Source of the DNA: Pseudomonas fluorescens NCIMB 11764
Lineage (GTDB): Bacteria > Pseudomonadota > Gammaproteobacteria > Pseudomonadales > Pseudomonadaceae
Length of the DNA: 64,000 bases
Assembly (NCBI RefSeq): GCF_000293885.2
Contig: NZ_CP010945.1
Coordinates: 3,616,001 to 3,680,000 of the forward strand
Reading direction: 5' to 3'
Shown: one piece after another, positions 1-9,014 of the stretch
How positions within the stretch are numbered: position 1 is the first letter of the stretch
How the letters are laid out: each line of letters begins with the position of its first letter
Translations under genes and position numbers: made by a program
The notes under the pieces: generated by a model
The model's database searches: none
Told to the model about the DNA's origin: nothing
Seen by the model: only the letters and a program-made list of their open reading frames with translations

Positions 1-226
1 TATTTCCGAGGAAATGTTGAGTACGGTTAAACCGTGGCATTTCGTCAGTCAGGAATTGAAAGAATCCCTCGGCGCTGCCGACATGAAGGCTTTCGGGAAA
101 GTGGATGTAGGCGTCTTTATGGAAAGCGCCACGCACCAGTGACATGTCAATCCGGTCAAGGCCACGGCAATAGCGCAGCAGGACATCGTGAATTTCGGTG
201 CGCGCGGCAAGTTCTTCGAGCGTCAT
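1..226 (-). CDS. SnoaL/NTF2-like domain protein, C-terminus outside window
   Basis: The minus strand from ATG at 226 encodes about 75 residues and runs off the left edge. The start has a good ribosome site (AGGAG about 6 bases upstream). The peptide begins MTLEELAARTEIHDVLLRYC and continues with a GLDRID stretch, the typical opening of SnoaL-like/NTF2-fold proteins that serve as small hydratases, isomerases or dioxygenase subunits. Only the N-terminal helices are present, so substrate and reaction cannot be told. It lies 25 bp downstream of the hydrolase gene 251-2605 on the same strand and is probably co-transcribed with it, which hints at a shared catabolic role. The family call is by pattern only. 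Confidence 0.6.
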   Translation of the reverse strand, partial: MTLEELAARTEIHDVLLRYCRGLDRIDMSLVRGAFHKDAYIHFPESLHVGSAEGFFQFLTDEMPRFNRTQHFLGN

Positions 227-250
227 AGCTATCTCCTGTACTCATCGTTG

Positions 251-2605
251 TTAGAGGTGCAACGGTGCTTTCGCTGGAACAATCGGAAGCTGAATAAAAC
301 CCTGGCGATCCGGCCCGGTGTAGACCGTGTTGCGCGCGCCGTCGTGGCAGGCACTGTCATATCCGTGCCGGGGGCCATGATCGACGCCGTCGAAAGGCTG
401 TATGTCCACGCGCAAGCGGTAACCCTTGCGGATCAACGCTGTGTTGGGAATGATCTCGATTTCCACCATCACCACTTCATCGCTTTCGAGCGGTGCATGG
501 TCGGCTTTGAGGTGCGTGTGCTTGACCGTGTACTCGGTGGTACGCGACGCATCCACTTGGCGATGCGACGCCTTCAACCAGCCCTTGGCCAAGGGATAGT
601 TGGGCACGTTCATGCCCATTGTGGTCGGGCCGGCGTAGTCGACTTCCAGGCCGTTTTCATCGAGTACACGCAGGCTCACGAAGATGTCCATGTCCTCGCT
701 GGTGGAAGACACCCACAGCCGCGCTTTGCCATACCCCGCGAACACCATGTCTTGCGTCACGGGATCACTGATGAACGAAATGCCGGTTTTCCATATTTCC
801 AGTACTGAAGGGGGTTTGACGGGAAGAAAGCACGGCGGGATGCCCGTGCGCAGCGCCAAGGGAATTTGCGCGGAATAATCTGCCTGCCCGCTGACGACCT
901 GAGGGGTCAACGACAGACGTAGAAAATCATCGCGGTGCTCGTCGCCTTGCCAGTCTGATGGCGTGGTGTCGAAGAACCATTGCGGATAGTTCGTTCTTGC
1001 AATGGGCCATTCTTGTTCTTCCTGAATATAGGAAGCGCCATTGCCACTTCGAATCTCAAGACGCACCGGCGGGGTGTCCATGATGCCGTTGTCGATGCCT
1101 TTCAACCAATGGTCAAAAAACGCCCGGTGATCGGCGATGGCAGTTCGCGAATAGGCTTTGGTGAACCAGTCTTCCCAGAAATCGATCTTCTTCGATGCCG
1201 TGTTCGTGGCCAGATAAGCCTCGCTGCTGCCGAGCTGATGGAAGTGCGCCATGTGCGTTGTGCAGGCGATCGCCCATAGCGGTACCTTCACCTTGCTCAT
1301 GTCCGGGTTCATCAGAATCGTCGAGCGTGGGCCGAACGCCTTGGTGGTATCCGAGTCCTTGAACGTGGCCTCCTTGAGCATGCCGATAAAGTCGACTGCA
1401 TTGGGCTCGCCACACACCGCGGCCAGCACGCCGGCCTTGTACCAGTGACTGAAGAACTCCTCGTTGAGGATGCCGCCGGTATAGGCGACCTCGTCGTACA
1501 GATCAACATCGGTGCCGATGGCGATCATTGCTTTAAGATGTTGTGGCTCAAGGCTTGCCGCTGCGTGCTGGCTCATCGCGTAGTACGACATACCCCACAG
1601 CCCGACATTGCCGTTTGACCAATTCTGTACCCCGGCCCAGTCAATCGCATCGCGAAAGGCTTCGGCCGTTTCTATGCCAAATGGCGCCAGTGTTCCCGGG
1701 TTTTTGCCTGAGCCCGGGCCATCCACACGCACCAGCACATAGTCATGCGGCACCCAATCCACCGAGTTGGCTGTTTCGTGGTTCTCAAACACCTGCCCTT
1801 CGGGATTGCCGTGGAAATAGCGCTCCTCCATGTCCTCGTGGGCGACAAAGTCGGCGTCGTCGGCAATCGAGTGATGGTAGAACGCTCGGCCGTAAGGGCC
1901 GCAGTTCATGATGACCGGGAAGCGGCCAGGCTTGGCCGGACGGAACACGTCCGCGTACACGTGCAGGCCGTTTTTCAGGGGGATTCTGACGTCCTTGAAA
2001 CGCAGAATACCGAGTATGTTTCGTCGGACTTCATTGCGTGCCGTCGCCGCATGGCAGAGCTGGCGCGGTGTGCGATCGGTAAAGACGCCGGCGGCCGAAA
2101 GCTCGGCGAGCACCGATGCGATCAAAGGATCCTGTTCGAACTCAAGCACCGGGTTCAGTGCGAGGCCGGAAAAGGAAATATCGTGGCGGAAATTGAGGCG
2201 ATACTGGCCGATAATTTTGTGTGCTGCCGGATCGATGCAGATGCCGCCATCCAGGTGTCCATCGCGGTCGAGCGAGCAGAGGAAGCGTGCAATGTTTGTC
2301 AGTCCAGCGTCGAGCAACTTGTTGATGTTGCCGTCCACGCGGCTGACGATGTCTGCCAGGTTGAGGCGGGGGGCGCCGAGTGCGGAACCGATCGGTGTGT
2401 TGCCCACCAGAAAGGCAACCCGCTCGCCCTTGCGGTAGTGGAACTCACCGTTTTCGTTCGTCATCCCGTTAAGGGTAGAAGTCTGATATCTGAGCCCGGC
2501 AACCGGACCGGAAAACACACCGGTATGCAGCGTGCAGACATCGTGTCCGCTATCGCCAGCAGGCAACGCTGTGGCGTGGGTAAAAGTCTGCAGGGTATCG
2601 CTCAT
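251..2605 (-). CDS. CocE/NonD-type X-Pro dipeptidyl-peptidase-like hydrolase (copy 1)
   Basis: This 784-residue protein has the alpha/beta-hydrolase core of CocE/NonD esterases and acylases. The nucleophile elbow GMSY places the candidate catalytic Ser near residue 339, and DHWLKGIDNGIMD precedes the C-terminal jelly-roll domain typical of X-Pro dipeptidyl peptidases. An extra N-terminal segment (about residues 28-140, GPVAGLRYQT followed by GEFHYRKGE) resembles a beta-rich domain common in bacterial surface and lipoproteins. It is unusual on this hydrolase, and no signal peptide is visible. The gene is divergent from the TetR gene at 2770 across an operator-like palindrome, so repression by that regulator is likely. 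A paralogue with the same architecture lies at 3489-5750. Family is firm; the ester or amide substrate is unknown. Confidence 0.85.
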   Translation of the reverse strand: MSDTLQTFTHATALPAGDSGHDVCTLHTGVFSGPVAGLRYQTSTLNGMTNENGEFHYRKGERVAFLVGNTPIGSALGAPRLNLADIVSRVDGNINKLLDAGLTNIARFLCSLDRDGHLDGGICIDPAAHKIIGQYRLNFRHDISFSGLALNPVLEFEQDPLIASVLAELSAAGVFTDRTPRQLCHAATARNEVRRNILGILRFKDVRIPLKNGLHVYADVFRPAKPGRFPVIMNCGPYGRAFYHHSIADDADFVAHEDMEERYFHGNPEGQVFENHETANSVDWVPHDYVLVRVDGPGSGKNPGTLAPFGIETAEAFRDAIDWAGVQNWSNGNVGLWGMSYYAMSQHAAASLEPQHLKAMIAIGTDVDLYDEVAYTGGILNEEFFSHWYKAGVLAAVCGEPNAVDFIGMLKEATFKDSDTTKAFGPRSTILMNPDMSKVKVPLWAIACTTHMAHFHQLGSSEAYLATNTASKKIDFWEDWFTKAYSRTAIADHRAFFDHWLKGIDNGIMDTPPVRLEIRSGNGASYIQEEQEWPIARTNYPQWFFDTTPSDWQGDEHRDDFLRLSLTPQVVSGQADYSAQIPLALRTGIPPCFLPVKPPSVLEIWKTGISFISDPVTQDMVFAGYGKARLWVSSTSEDMDIFVSLRVLDENGLEVDYAGPTTMGMNVPNYPLAKGWLKASHRQVDASRTTEYTVKHTHLKADHAPLESDEVVMVEIEIIPNTALIRKGYRLRVDIQPFDGVDHGPRHGYDSACHDGARNTVYTGPDRQGFIQLPIVPAKAPLHL

Positions 2606-2679
2606 GAAGAGGTCCTCTTGTAGTGCAGATCTTGGATTTGCGCAGTGCAGCGGCGCGAGTGTAGGTCTGATTTTTAATT

Positions 2680-2699
2680 AACTCAACACGTGTTGAGTT
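2680..2699. promoter_or_regulatory. Candidate TetR operator (20-bp perfect palindrome)
   Basis: The core ACTCAACACGTGTTGAGT, plus one more A-T pair, forms a perfect 20-bp inverted repeat in the 164-bp gap between the divergent hydrolase and TetR genes. Symmetry and size fit a TetR-dimer site. A degenerate version (TTCAACACTCGTTGA) is at the equivalent place before the second TetR gene near 5817. Function is inferred. Confidence 0.7.
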
Positions 2700-2769
2700 T
2701 TTATGTATAGCATGTATCTCGACACACTGAACAAAGAAAAATGACCACGCACAGGGAAATATCGGCGCC

Positions 2770-3414
2770 ATGAAAATCACAGAAGAACTCACCACAGCGG
2801 ATGCCCGAGAAATCAAAACCGGGCGCCGTCCTGGCTCTGGCAATAGCCGCCAAACGGTGCTTGAAGCGGCACGCGCGCGTTTCGCCAGCGACGGTTTCGG
2901 TGCGACCACGATGCGCCGCGTGGCCGCCGATGCCGGCGTTGACGTGTCCATGGTCATGCAGTTTTTCCGCTCTAAAGACGAGCTGTTTGCGGCGGTGATG
3001 AATATTCCGGAATCAGCTCTGGAGAAGCTCGGCGCCGTTTTTGCCGGCACCGACGAGCAACTTGGGGAGCGCGTGGTTCGCGCGTTTCTGCAGGCGTGGG
3101 AGGGCGCGCCAGAAGAGTCGGAACCGCTGATGGCGATGCTCAGAAATGCGATGGTCAACGAGCAGGCGCGTCATCAACTGCGCGACTACATTGAGTCGCG
3201 GTTGATCGCAGGCGCAGGCGAATCGCTTGGGCAAGACGCGCGCCTGCGCGCAGGCCTGGCGTTGTCCATGCTGGTGGGAATAGTGACCGGACGACAAATC
3301 ATCGGCGTGCCGATTCTTGCCGCGACCGATCGGGAGACGCTAGTCGCGGTGGTCGCCCCGGCGATTCAGCACACGCTGCTGCCACCGCCAAAGTGTACAA
3401 CCGCCACTGACTGA
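2770..3414 (+). CDS. TetR-family transcriptional regulator (copy 1)
   Basis: The product is 214 residues. It has a TetR-type N-terminal DNA-binding domain (about residues 25-75: GRRPGSGNSRQTVLEAARAR, then MRRVAADAGV and the FRSKDELFAAV helix) and a C-terminal ligand/dimer domain. It is transcribed divergently from the CocE-type hydrolase at 251-2605, with a perfect palindrome between them, so it most likely represses that gene and itself. It is strongly similar along its length to the regulator at 5861, including ARARFASDGF and LGERVVRAFL, so the two modules arose by duplication. The ligand is unknown. Confidence 0.9.
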   Translation: MKITEELTTADAREIKTGRRPGSGNSRQTVLEAARARFASDGFGATTMRRVAADAGVDVSMVMQFFRSKDELFAAVMNIPESALEKLGAVFAGTDEQLGERVVRAFLQAWEGAPEESEPLMAMLRNAMVNEQARHQLRDYIESRLIAGAGESLGQDARLRAGLALSMLVGIVTGRQIIGVPILAATDRETLVAVVAPAIQHTLLPPPKCTTATD

Positions 3415-3488
3415 TTGGGGGCATGGTGTTCACTTCCTTACGTCAGGTGAACACCATGGTTCCGTTCAAGGCTACAACGCTTGATCGG

Positions 3489-5750
3489 TCAGGGAACGAT
3501 CGGCAGTTGCAGGTAGCTCGGGTACTCCGGCCCGGTGTAAATGCGGTTTACGGCATCGACGTGATAGCTCTTGTCATAGGCACGAACCGGTACGCCGGCC
3601 GGCGCATAAGGCTGGATATCCACCAGCAGACGGCAGCCTTTGCGAATCCTCGCGGTGCTCGGGTTGAGACCGATTTCGACCGGCACGATATCTCCTCGCT
3701 GCAGCGGCGCGCAGTCTTTCTCCAGGTGAGTGTGCACCGGCCAATACTCGGTAGTGCGTTCGGCGTCCAGCGTACGGCGGGACACTTTCAACAAGCCATG
3801 CCCGACCGGGTGGATGTGCACCGGATCCACCGGAAGTACCACGGATTCGTAACGGATTTCGCGATCCTGCTTATCAAAAACCCGCAGAGAGACAAATACG
3901 TCCATATCTTCGCTGGTCGATTCCACCCACAACCCGACCTTCATGTAGCCGGCGAGGGTCATGTCTTCGCTCATCGGCTCGCTGACAAACGAAATACCTG
4001 TCGACCAGCGTGGAGTGCCGTCACTGGAGCCCGCCGGCGCGAGAGTTGGCGTGCCCAGATCAAGGTGCGCGTCGTATTCGGCGCGGCTTTGTTCGGTGGG
4101 CAGCGACTCGGTGATGCGCAGCACGTTGGGACGACGACCGTCGTTTTGCCAGTCTGAAGGGCGAGCATCGAGGTACCAGCGACGGTATTCTGTACGCGCT
4201 ATCGGCCACTCGTATTCATGCAGGACGAAGTGAGCTCCGCTGCCTGTTCGCACCTGCACCCGCACCGGCGCTTCATCCATCACGCCGTTGTCGATGCCCT
4301 TGAGCCAGTAATCGAAATAGCGCATGTGTTCGGCGATCGATTTGTTGCTGTAGGAGTCCGGGAACCAGGCATCTGCGAAATCGAATTTGCGCGCTTTGGC
4401 AGCGGTGGAACGGATGTAAGTTTCGCTGCTGCCGAGTTGGTGAATGATCGCACCGACTTGCGGGCCGACGATCCACACCGGGGCAGTGGCTTTGCTCATG
4501 TCCGGGCGCATGAAGATGCTGCCGCGCTGGCCATAGGCGTTGATGTCGTTGAACGGCGTCGCCAGCACGCGGGCCATCCAGTCGGTTTCCGGACGTTCGC
4601 CACAGTGGTTGTTGCCGGACCAGATCTTCCACCACCAGTTCCAGAAGCCGGAGCCGAAGATGCCGCCGCCGTACAGGGCTTCGTTGTAGATATCCGCGTC
4701 GGTGCCTTGCGCGATCATCGCCTTGAGGTGCGAAGGTTGCAGGCTGGCCACACTGTGCTGGGCCATCGCCAGGTACGACATGCCCCACAAACCGACGTTG
4801 CCATTGGACCAAGGCTGAGTGCCTGCCCATTCGATGGCGTCGTAATAATCTTCGGCTTCCTGAACGCTGAAGGGCGCTTGTAGGCCCGGGCTTTTGCACA
4901 CGCCACGCGCGTCGACGCGGATGCACACATAGCCTTCCGGCACCCACACCGAGGTGTCGACGGTCTCGTGATTTTCGTACTGGGCGCCATCCGGATTGCC
5001 GGAAAAATAACGATCCTCCATCTGCTCCTTGCGCAGAACGTCGGCCTCGTTGCAAATGCAGTCGTGATAAAAGCTCTTGCCGTAAAAGCCCTTGCTCATG
5101 ACGATCGGATATTCACCCGACTCGGCAGGCCGGAAGACGTCGGCGCAAACGTATGAACCGTCGCGCAAGGGAATGCGCACATCTGTCATCTTGATGATGC
5201 CGCGAATATTGCGGCGCAATTCGTTACGGCTGGTGGCGGCATCGCACAGTGTGCGCGGCGTTTTGTCGGTGAACACACCGGGCGTGGCGTTGAGTGTTTC
5301 GAGAATCTGCAGCAGGGTCGGATCGTTGGCAAAATCGACCACGCCGCCTTGGCCCATCGGCATCACCGGTGGGCTGAAATTGATCGGCGTAGCGCCAATC
5401 AGCTCATGCACAACCGGCGCAATTTTTACGCCTGACTCGATGCTGCCTTGTTGATCCAGGGTATGCACGAAACGGGCGAGGTTGGTGACCGAAGGATCGA
5501 GCAGCTTATCGATCTTGCCGTCGACACGATTGGCCAGTTGCGCCAGATTCAGGCGTGGTGCGGCCTGTAGGGCGCCCAACACGATCCCGCCGACCCGGAA
5601 GCTGATGGCTTCGCCGGCGCGGTAGTGGAATTCGCCTTTATCGGAGGTCACGCCGGATAGCGTGGGGGTCTGGTATTTGAGTCCGGCGATCGGGCCGGCA
5701 AAAATACCTGTCAATACGGGGCTCAGTGCAGGTGCAGGAGACAGACTCAT
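3489..5750 (-). CDS. CocE/NonD-type X-Pro dipeptidyl-peptidase-like hydrolase (copy 2)
   Basis: This 753-residue protein is a paralogue of the gene at 251-2605, with the same order: an N-terminal beta-rich segment (GPIAGLKYQT, GEFHYRAGE), an alpha/beta-hydrolase core with nucleophile elbow GMSY (Ser near residue 325), DYWLKGIDNGVMD, and a C-terminal jelly roll. The 3' end lies 75 bp from the convergent TetR gene 2770-3414, and the 5' end faces the second TetR gene. The family hydrolyses esters or amides, but the substrate cannot be read from sequence. Divergence between the copies suggests different substrates rather than a recent duplication. Confidence 0.85.
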   Translation of the reverse strand: MSLSPAPALSPVLTGIFAGPIAGLKYQTPTLSGVTSDKGEFHYRAGEAISFRVGGIVLGALQAAPRLNLAQLANRVDGKIDKLLDPSVTNLARFVHTLDQQGSIESGVKIAPVVHELIGATPINFSPPVMPMGQGGVVDFANDPTLLQILETLNATPGVFTDKTPRTLCDAATSRNELRRNIRGIIKMTDVRIPLRDGSYVCADVFRPAESGEYPIVMSKGFYGKSFYHDCICNEADVLRKEQMEDRYFSGNPDGAQYENHETVDTSVWVPEGYVCIRVDARGVCKSPGLQAPFSVQEAEDYYDAIEWAGTQPWSNGNVGLWGMSYLAMAQHSVASLQPSHLKAMIAQGTDADIYNEALYGGGIFGSGFWNWWWKIWSGNNHCGERPETDWMARVLATPFNDINAYGQRGSIFMRPDMSKATAPVWIVGPQVGAIIHQLGSSETYIRSTAAKARKFDFADAWFPDSYSNKSIAEHMRYFDYWLKGIDNGVMDEAPVRVQVRTGSGAHFVLHEYEWPIARTEYRRWYLDARPSDWQNDGRRPNVLRITESLPTEQSRAEYDAHLDLGTPTLAPAGSSDGTPRWSTGISFVSEPMSEDMTLAGYMKVGLWVESTSEDMDVFVSLRVFDKQDREIRYESVVLPVDPVHIHPVGHGLLKVSRRTLDAERTTEYWPVHTHLEKDCAPLQRGDIVPVEIGLNPSTARIRKGCRLLVDIQPYAPAGVPVRAYDKSYHVDAVNRIYTGPEYPSYLQLPIVP

Positions 5751-5810
5751 GCTGGATTCCTTATTGTTCTTGATTATGGGATCGATTCCAGTAAGGTACG
5801 GCGATCAAGA

Positions 5811-5832
5811 AATTAATTCAACACTCGTTGAT
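5811..5832. promoter_or_regulatory. Degenerate copy of the TetR palindrome
   Basis: The stretch AATTAATTCAACACTCGTTG lies between the second hydrolase and the second TetR gene. It keeps the left arm (TTAATTCAACAC) and GTTGA of the right arm of the perfect palindrome at 2680-2699. It probably binds the paralogous repressor and may allow cross-talk. Function is inferred from position and similarity. Confidence 0.5.
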
Positions 5833-5860
5833 ATGAACGATGTTTCGTAATAATTTGGAT

Positions 5861-6466
5861 ATGACTATGAAGAAAGAAACCACTCCTGCGCCGCGTCGTG
5901 GGCGTCGGCCAGGCCCCAATAGCACGCGGCATCTGGTGCTCGAAGCGGCACGTGCGCGTTTTGCCAGCGACGGGTTTGCCGGCACGACTATCCGACTTGT
6001 GGCAGCTGACGCTGGGGTCGATGTGGCTCAGGTGATGCAGTTTTTTCGCTCCAAGGACGAACTCTTTGCCGCTGTGATGGCGATCCCTGCGTCGGCGCTG
6101 GAGCGTTTCGATGCGCTCTATGAAGGACCGGACGAGCACTTGGGCGAGCGGGTCGTGCGTGCGTTTCTCACAGCGTGGGAGGGCATCCCGGAAGAATCGG
6201 AACCGTTGATGGCCACGCTTCGTGGCGCGTTCGTCAATGACCAGGCGCGCGATCAGTTACGCGCCTTCATTCAATCGCGATTGCTGGGTGGTACTCACGA
6301 GCATCTCGAACCTGAAGCTAAGCTGCGATCCGGCCTCGCGGCGTCCTTACTGGTCGGCATGGTGGTCAGCCGACGCATCATCGGCGTGCCAATGATGGTT
6401 GCCGCAGAACCAGAAGAACTGGTGAGGATCATCGGTCCTGCCATTCAAAAGATTCTGGTGCCATAG
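5861..6466 (+). CDS. TetR-family transcriptional regulator (copy 2)
   Basis: About 200 residues, closely related to the regulator at 2770: GRRPGPNSTRHLVLEAARAR opens the HTH domain and FFRSKDELFAAV closes it. The start is uncertain. ATG codons at 5840, 5861 and 5867 are in frame, none has a strong ribosome site, and alignment with the paralogue favours 5861 or 5867. It is divergent from the hydrolase 3489-5750 and probably represses it through the degenerate palindrome near 5817. Confidence 0.88.
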   Translation: MTMKKETTPAPRRGRRPGPNSTRHLVLEAARARFASDGFAGTTIRLVAADAGVDVAQVMQFFRSKDELFAAVMAIPASALERFDALYEGPDEHLGERVVRAFLTAWEGIPEESEPLMATLRGAFVNDQARDQLRAFIQSRLLGGTHEHLEPEAKLRSGLAASLLVGMVVSRRIIGVPMMVAAEPEELVRIIGPAIQKILVP

Positions 6467-6549
6467 GCGAGACGCTGGGAAATCCAGACGAATGAATCAA
6501 CGCGGCGGGAAGTTTCATGACGATCCGTCTAAGCATCCAGGGTGAATAC

Positions 6550-6999
6550 ATGGCCAATTTTTCTGCCGCCAGTTTCAAAACGGTCCACCTCGGGATATTG
6601 CTAGGGCAAACGGCTACGCTGAAAGATCGGCTGTTGGATCGGCACCTGATGCCTCTCGGCATAACTGCTGCGCAATACAAAGTGCTGAAGATTATTTGTC
6701 GTGGAGATGACACCGCGGTCGCGTTGTGCCGACATCTGTCCATCCACAGCGCCTCGATGACTCGAATGTTGAATCGCCTTGAGTGCAAAGGCTTGATCGT
6801 TCGTAGCCAGGACGGTCAAGACCGACGCCAGGTTCGCTTGGTGCTGACCAATAAAGGGGAGGCTATGAGGTCGATGCTTCCGACGATGGAGGTTGCTGCG
6901 ATGAATGAATTCACTTCAGGACTCACGTTGGAGGAAGTGCTGCGGTTGGAGGGCCTTTTGGAAAAGATGCTGTCCATTGAATCGCCACGGATTACATAA
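6550..6999 (+). CDS. MarR-family transcriptional regulator
   Basis: About 149 residues with a winged-helix MarR fold: ITAAQYKVLKIICRG leads into the recognition helix SIHSASMTRMLNRLECKGLI, followed by the wing SQDGQDRRQVRLVLT. An in-frame ATG at 6517 would add 11 residues; 6550 is preferred because AGGGTGA sits about 5 bases before it. It follows the TetR gene by 83 bp on the same strand. MarR proteins usually repress stress, efflux or aromatic-catabolism genes in response to small phenolics. The target here is unknown. Confidence 0.85.
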   Translation: MANFSAASFKTVHLGILLGQTATLKDRLLDRHLMPLGITAAQYKVLKIICRGDDTAVALCRHLSIHSASMTRMLNRLECKGLIVRSQDGQDRRQVRLVLTNKGEAMRSMLPTMEVAAMNEFTSGLTLEEVLRLEGLLEKMLSIESPRIT

Positions 7000-7076
7000 A
7001 TGAGTGCGATTAGCCGTTTTTGGCCGATTGTGCGATCCCTACTACGCTATGAAAATGCAGCGCTAACTAAGCCGAT

Positions 7077-8525
7077 TTATGAAGGCAGTAGTAATCCGGT
7101 CGCGGTGTGTTCTGGAAAAAACATTATCGACTCGATTGATGAATGCTCATAGGTTGAGGACAACACAGCACTGAGTCGATCGCCCAACAGGTTCCAGGCG
7201 TTTTTTTTCTCTTCGGCGTAGTCGTGGTGTAAGTAATGGCGTCTCACGCGAGAGCCGGCCAGTACATGATTTTGGCAGCGATCGATTACATCCAGGCTAA
7301 CGCCTAAGGCTTGCATCATGGTTGCGCCGGTACGGCGCAGGTCATGCGGTGTCCAGTCGCCGTGCTGGCCGTCGGCAAGCACCAGGGTATCGTCATGACG
7401 CCGCCTGGACAGGGCCTTGCGGTTTTTGAACCGGGCCTGGCGATCACCGACCTGTTTGCTCACCACCTTCACATCCACATGCTGATCATCCTGTTTGTTC
7501 GGAAAACACCACTGGGAATCTCCTGTGAGGGTCCTGAGTTCCTGAAAGAAATGCAGGGCGAAGGGTGAGAGGAAGACATGGTGGTCTTGTTTTTTGCCCC
7601 GGGTGCCTTTGACGTTTTCGCTGGGGAGGAACCACGTCTGTCGGTCCAAATCGACATTTTTCCATTCGGCCTGGAGCAACTCGCCAATTCGGCACAGCGT
7701 GCCCAGGCTGATCCAGAGCGCGAGTTGAGTTTCTTTTTTCAATGGCCGAATGCCTTCGTACTTTTGCCCGGCGGGGAGGGCGTCGTAATCGGCGGTCATT
7801 TGCTGGAAGCGGTTGTGCAGTTCTAACAGCTCCGCCGGGGAAAGGATGCGGCTTCTTTCCGCTTCGTAGTCGGCAGGGATCAATGGGGAGATGTCGACCA
7901 GTTCCGTCGGATCGCCCTCGATCAATAAGGCCCGCCAGGGCTGACGTTTTCTGGCCCAGCTGAACATCTGGGTAAGGTCGGCGAAGAAGCTGATGGCTTG
8001 TCGGTGAGCGCCGCGGTTGACGACGGTGCGGATCAGCGCCCGAATATCGTGTTCGGACACACTGCTCACCGCTGTCTTGCCAAGCGCCGGGAATAGGTCC
8101 AAAACGACGCTGTAACTCGGCATTGCCGTCTTTGCGCGCGACGCCATCCACCAGCCAAGCCTTGGCCAGATCCTGGACGGTCAGCGTTTGCACCTTCGTC
8201 GTTTTTATTTGTTCGGCCTCTACGTTAGCCGCGGCGTATGCCTGTGCCTTGGCGGTTTTCTTCTGTTCGTTGGGATTGATCTGCTCATCGATGAGCGCGC
8301 GGGCCTGGTTGCGGGCCTTGCGGATGTCCGTCAGGGATTTGCGCGGCCAGGATCCGCAGGCGTACTCTTTGTTCTGCTCGCCCAGCGATAACGATAGAAA
8401 AAGCTGACCGACACACCGTCCTTACGCACGGAGATTCGACCGGCCAGATTGCCATCCTCCCTGAGGATTCGGCCGGCATCGTTGGCGGTCAGTGATTCGA
8501 GTTCTTTGATGGTGATTTTGGCCAT
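7077..8525 (-). pseudogene. P4-type tyrosine integrase, two compensating frameshifts (int1)
   Basis: The frame starts at ATG 8525 (MAKITIKELESLTANDAGRI) and ends at 7077. Its C-terminal part has the tyrosine-recombinase signature: CRIGELL (Arg), WTPHDLRRTGAT (His-x-x-Arg), CQNH, and a candidate Tyr in HHDYAEEKKNAWNLLG. The frame is lost near 8381, where one G appears missing from a GGG run after RYRW. Reading continues in another frame (EQNKEYACGSWPRKS onward) until one extra base near 8100 restores the original frame before DLFPALGKTA. The 5' end lies 160 bp from the 48-bp tRNA-Pro repeat, the usual place for an integrase of this type. It belongs to the element on the left of that repeat. 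Either natural decay or a sequencing error would explain the indels. Confidence 0.85.
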
Positions 8526-8685
8526 AAAATGGGTTCCCCCTACTTTTACCCCCACAAAAACGTCGGCTCTTGGTGGGCGTTACTGGATTCTCGTAGAGCA
8601 GAACACCGCTGGAACTGAAGTAAATACTCGCTTAGAAAAATCCAGAGCAAAATTTTGGAAGCTTTCAAGAAGTATGAAAAAGGAG

Positions 8686-8733
8686 ATGGGGTGCTAGGGG
8701 TCGAGTGTTCGAATCACTCCGTCCCGACCATAT
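8686..8733 (+). repeat. Left att core: 3' fragment of tRNA-Pro(GGG)
   Basis: This 48-bp sequence recurs perfectly at 60661-60708. It reads as the 3' half of a tRNA: anticodon-loop end ATGGGGT, stem GCTAG, T-arm GAGTG-TTCGAAT-CACTC, acceptor strand CGTCCCG, then ACCA. The expected 5' partner CTAGC is absent, so this is an att scar and not a full tRNA. Assignment to tRNA-Pro(GGG) rests on the loop and acceptor sequence. Confidence 0.88.
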
Positions 8734-8756
8734 AATTCAATGACTTAGCCAGGTTT

Positions 8757-8785
8757 AGTAACAGCCTGGCTTTTTCATGTCCGCG
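8757..8785 (+). terminator. Terminator after left att fragment
   Basis: AGCCAGG and CCTGGCT form a 7-bp stem over an 11-base loop, followed by a run of T. It lies 24 bp past the tRNA fragment's CCA and looks like the terminator carried with the original tRNA context. Confidence 0.7.
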
Positions 8786-8798
8786 ATTTGGCTGTTCC

Positions 8799-8825
8799 GG
8801 TAGTGAATTGGTAGTGAATTGAGAT
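8799..8825 (+). repeat. Candidate integrase arm-type repeats (left)
   Basis: Two tandem copies of GGTAGTGAATT followed by GAGAT. The identical 27-bp block is at 60512-60538 near the right att. Tandem repeats near both ends of a tyrosine-integrase element fit arm-type binding sites. The rest of 8734-9014 holds only the terminator above and no gene. Confidence 0.6.
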
Positions 8826-9014
8826 TGTCTTGTATGGTGGTTCGCATCTGGCGATCGGATAGCCATACGCCTCTAGGTCGTTTATCACGACTGTCAGCTA
8901 AGTCTCCCGGAGCCGCTAAGCAGCTGCGCCTGCCAAGTGTGAGTTGGCGTCTGAACTATCGAGCGGGCTTCATCCTGGCGCACCTGACGTAGTCGGAGGG
9001 TGATATCGAAAAAG

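Noticed and set aside
8686..8733. A complete tRNA-Pro gene at the left repeat
   Set aside because: Only the anticodon-loop-to-CCA part is present. The preceding bases do not supply the D arm, the acceptor 5' strand or the CTAGC anticodon-stem partner. The same holds at 60661.
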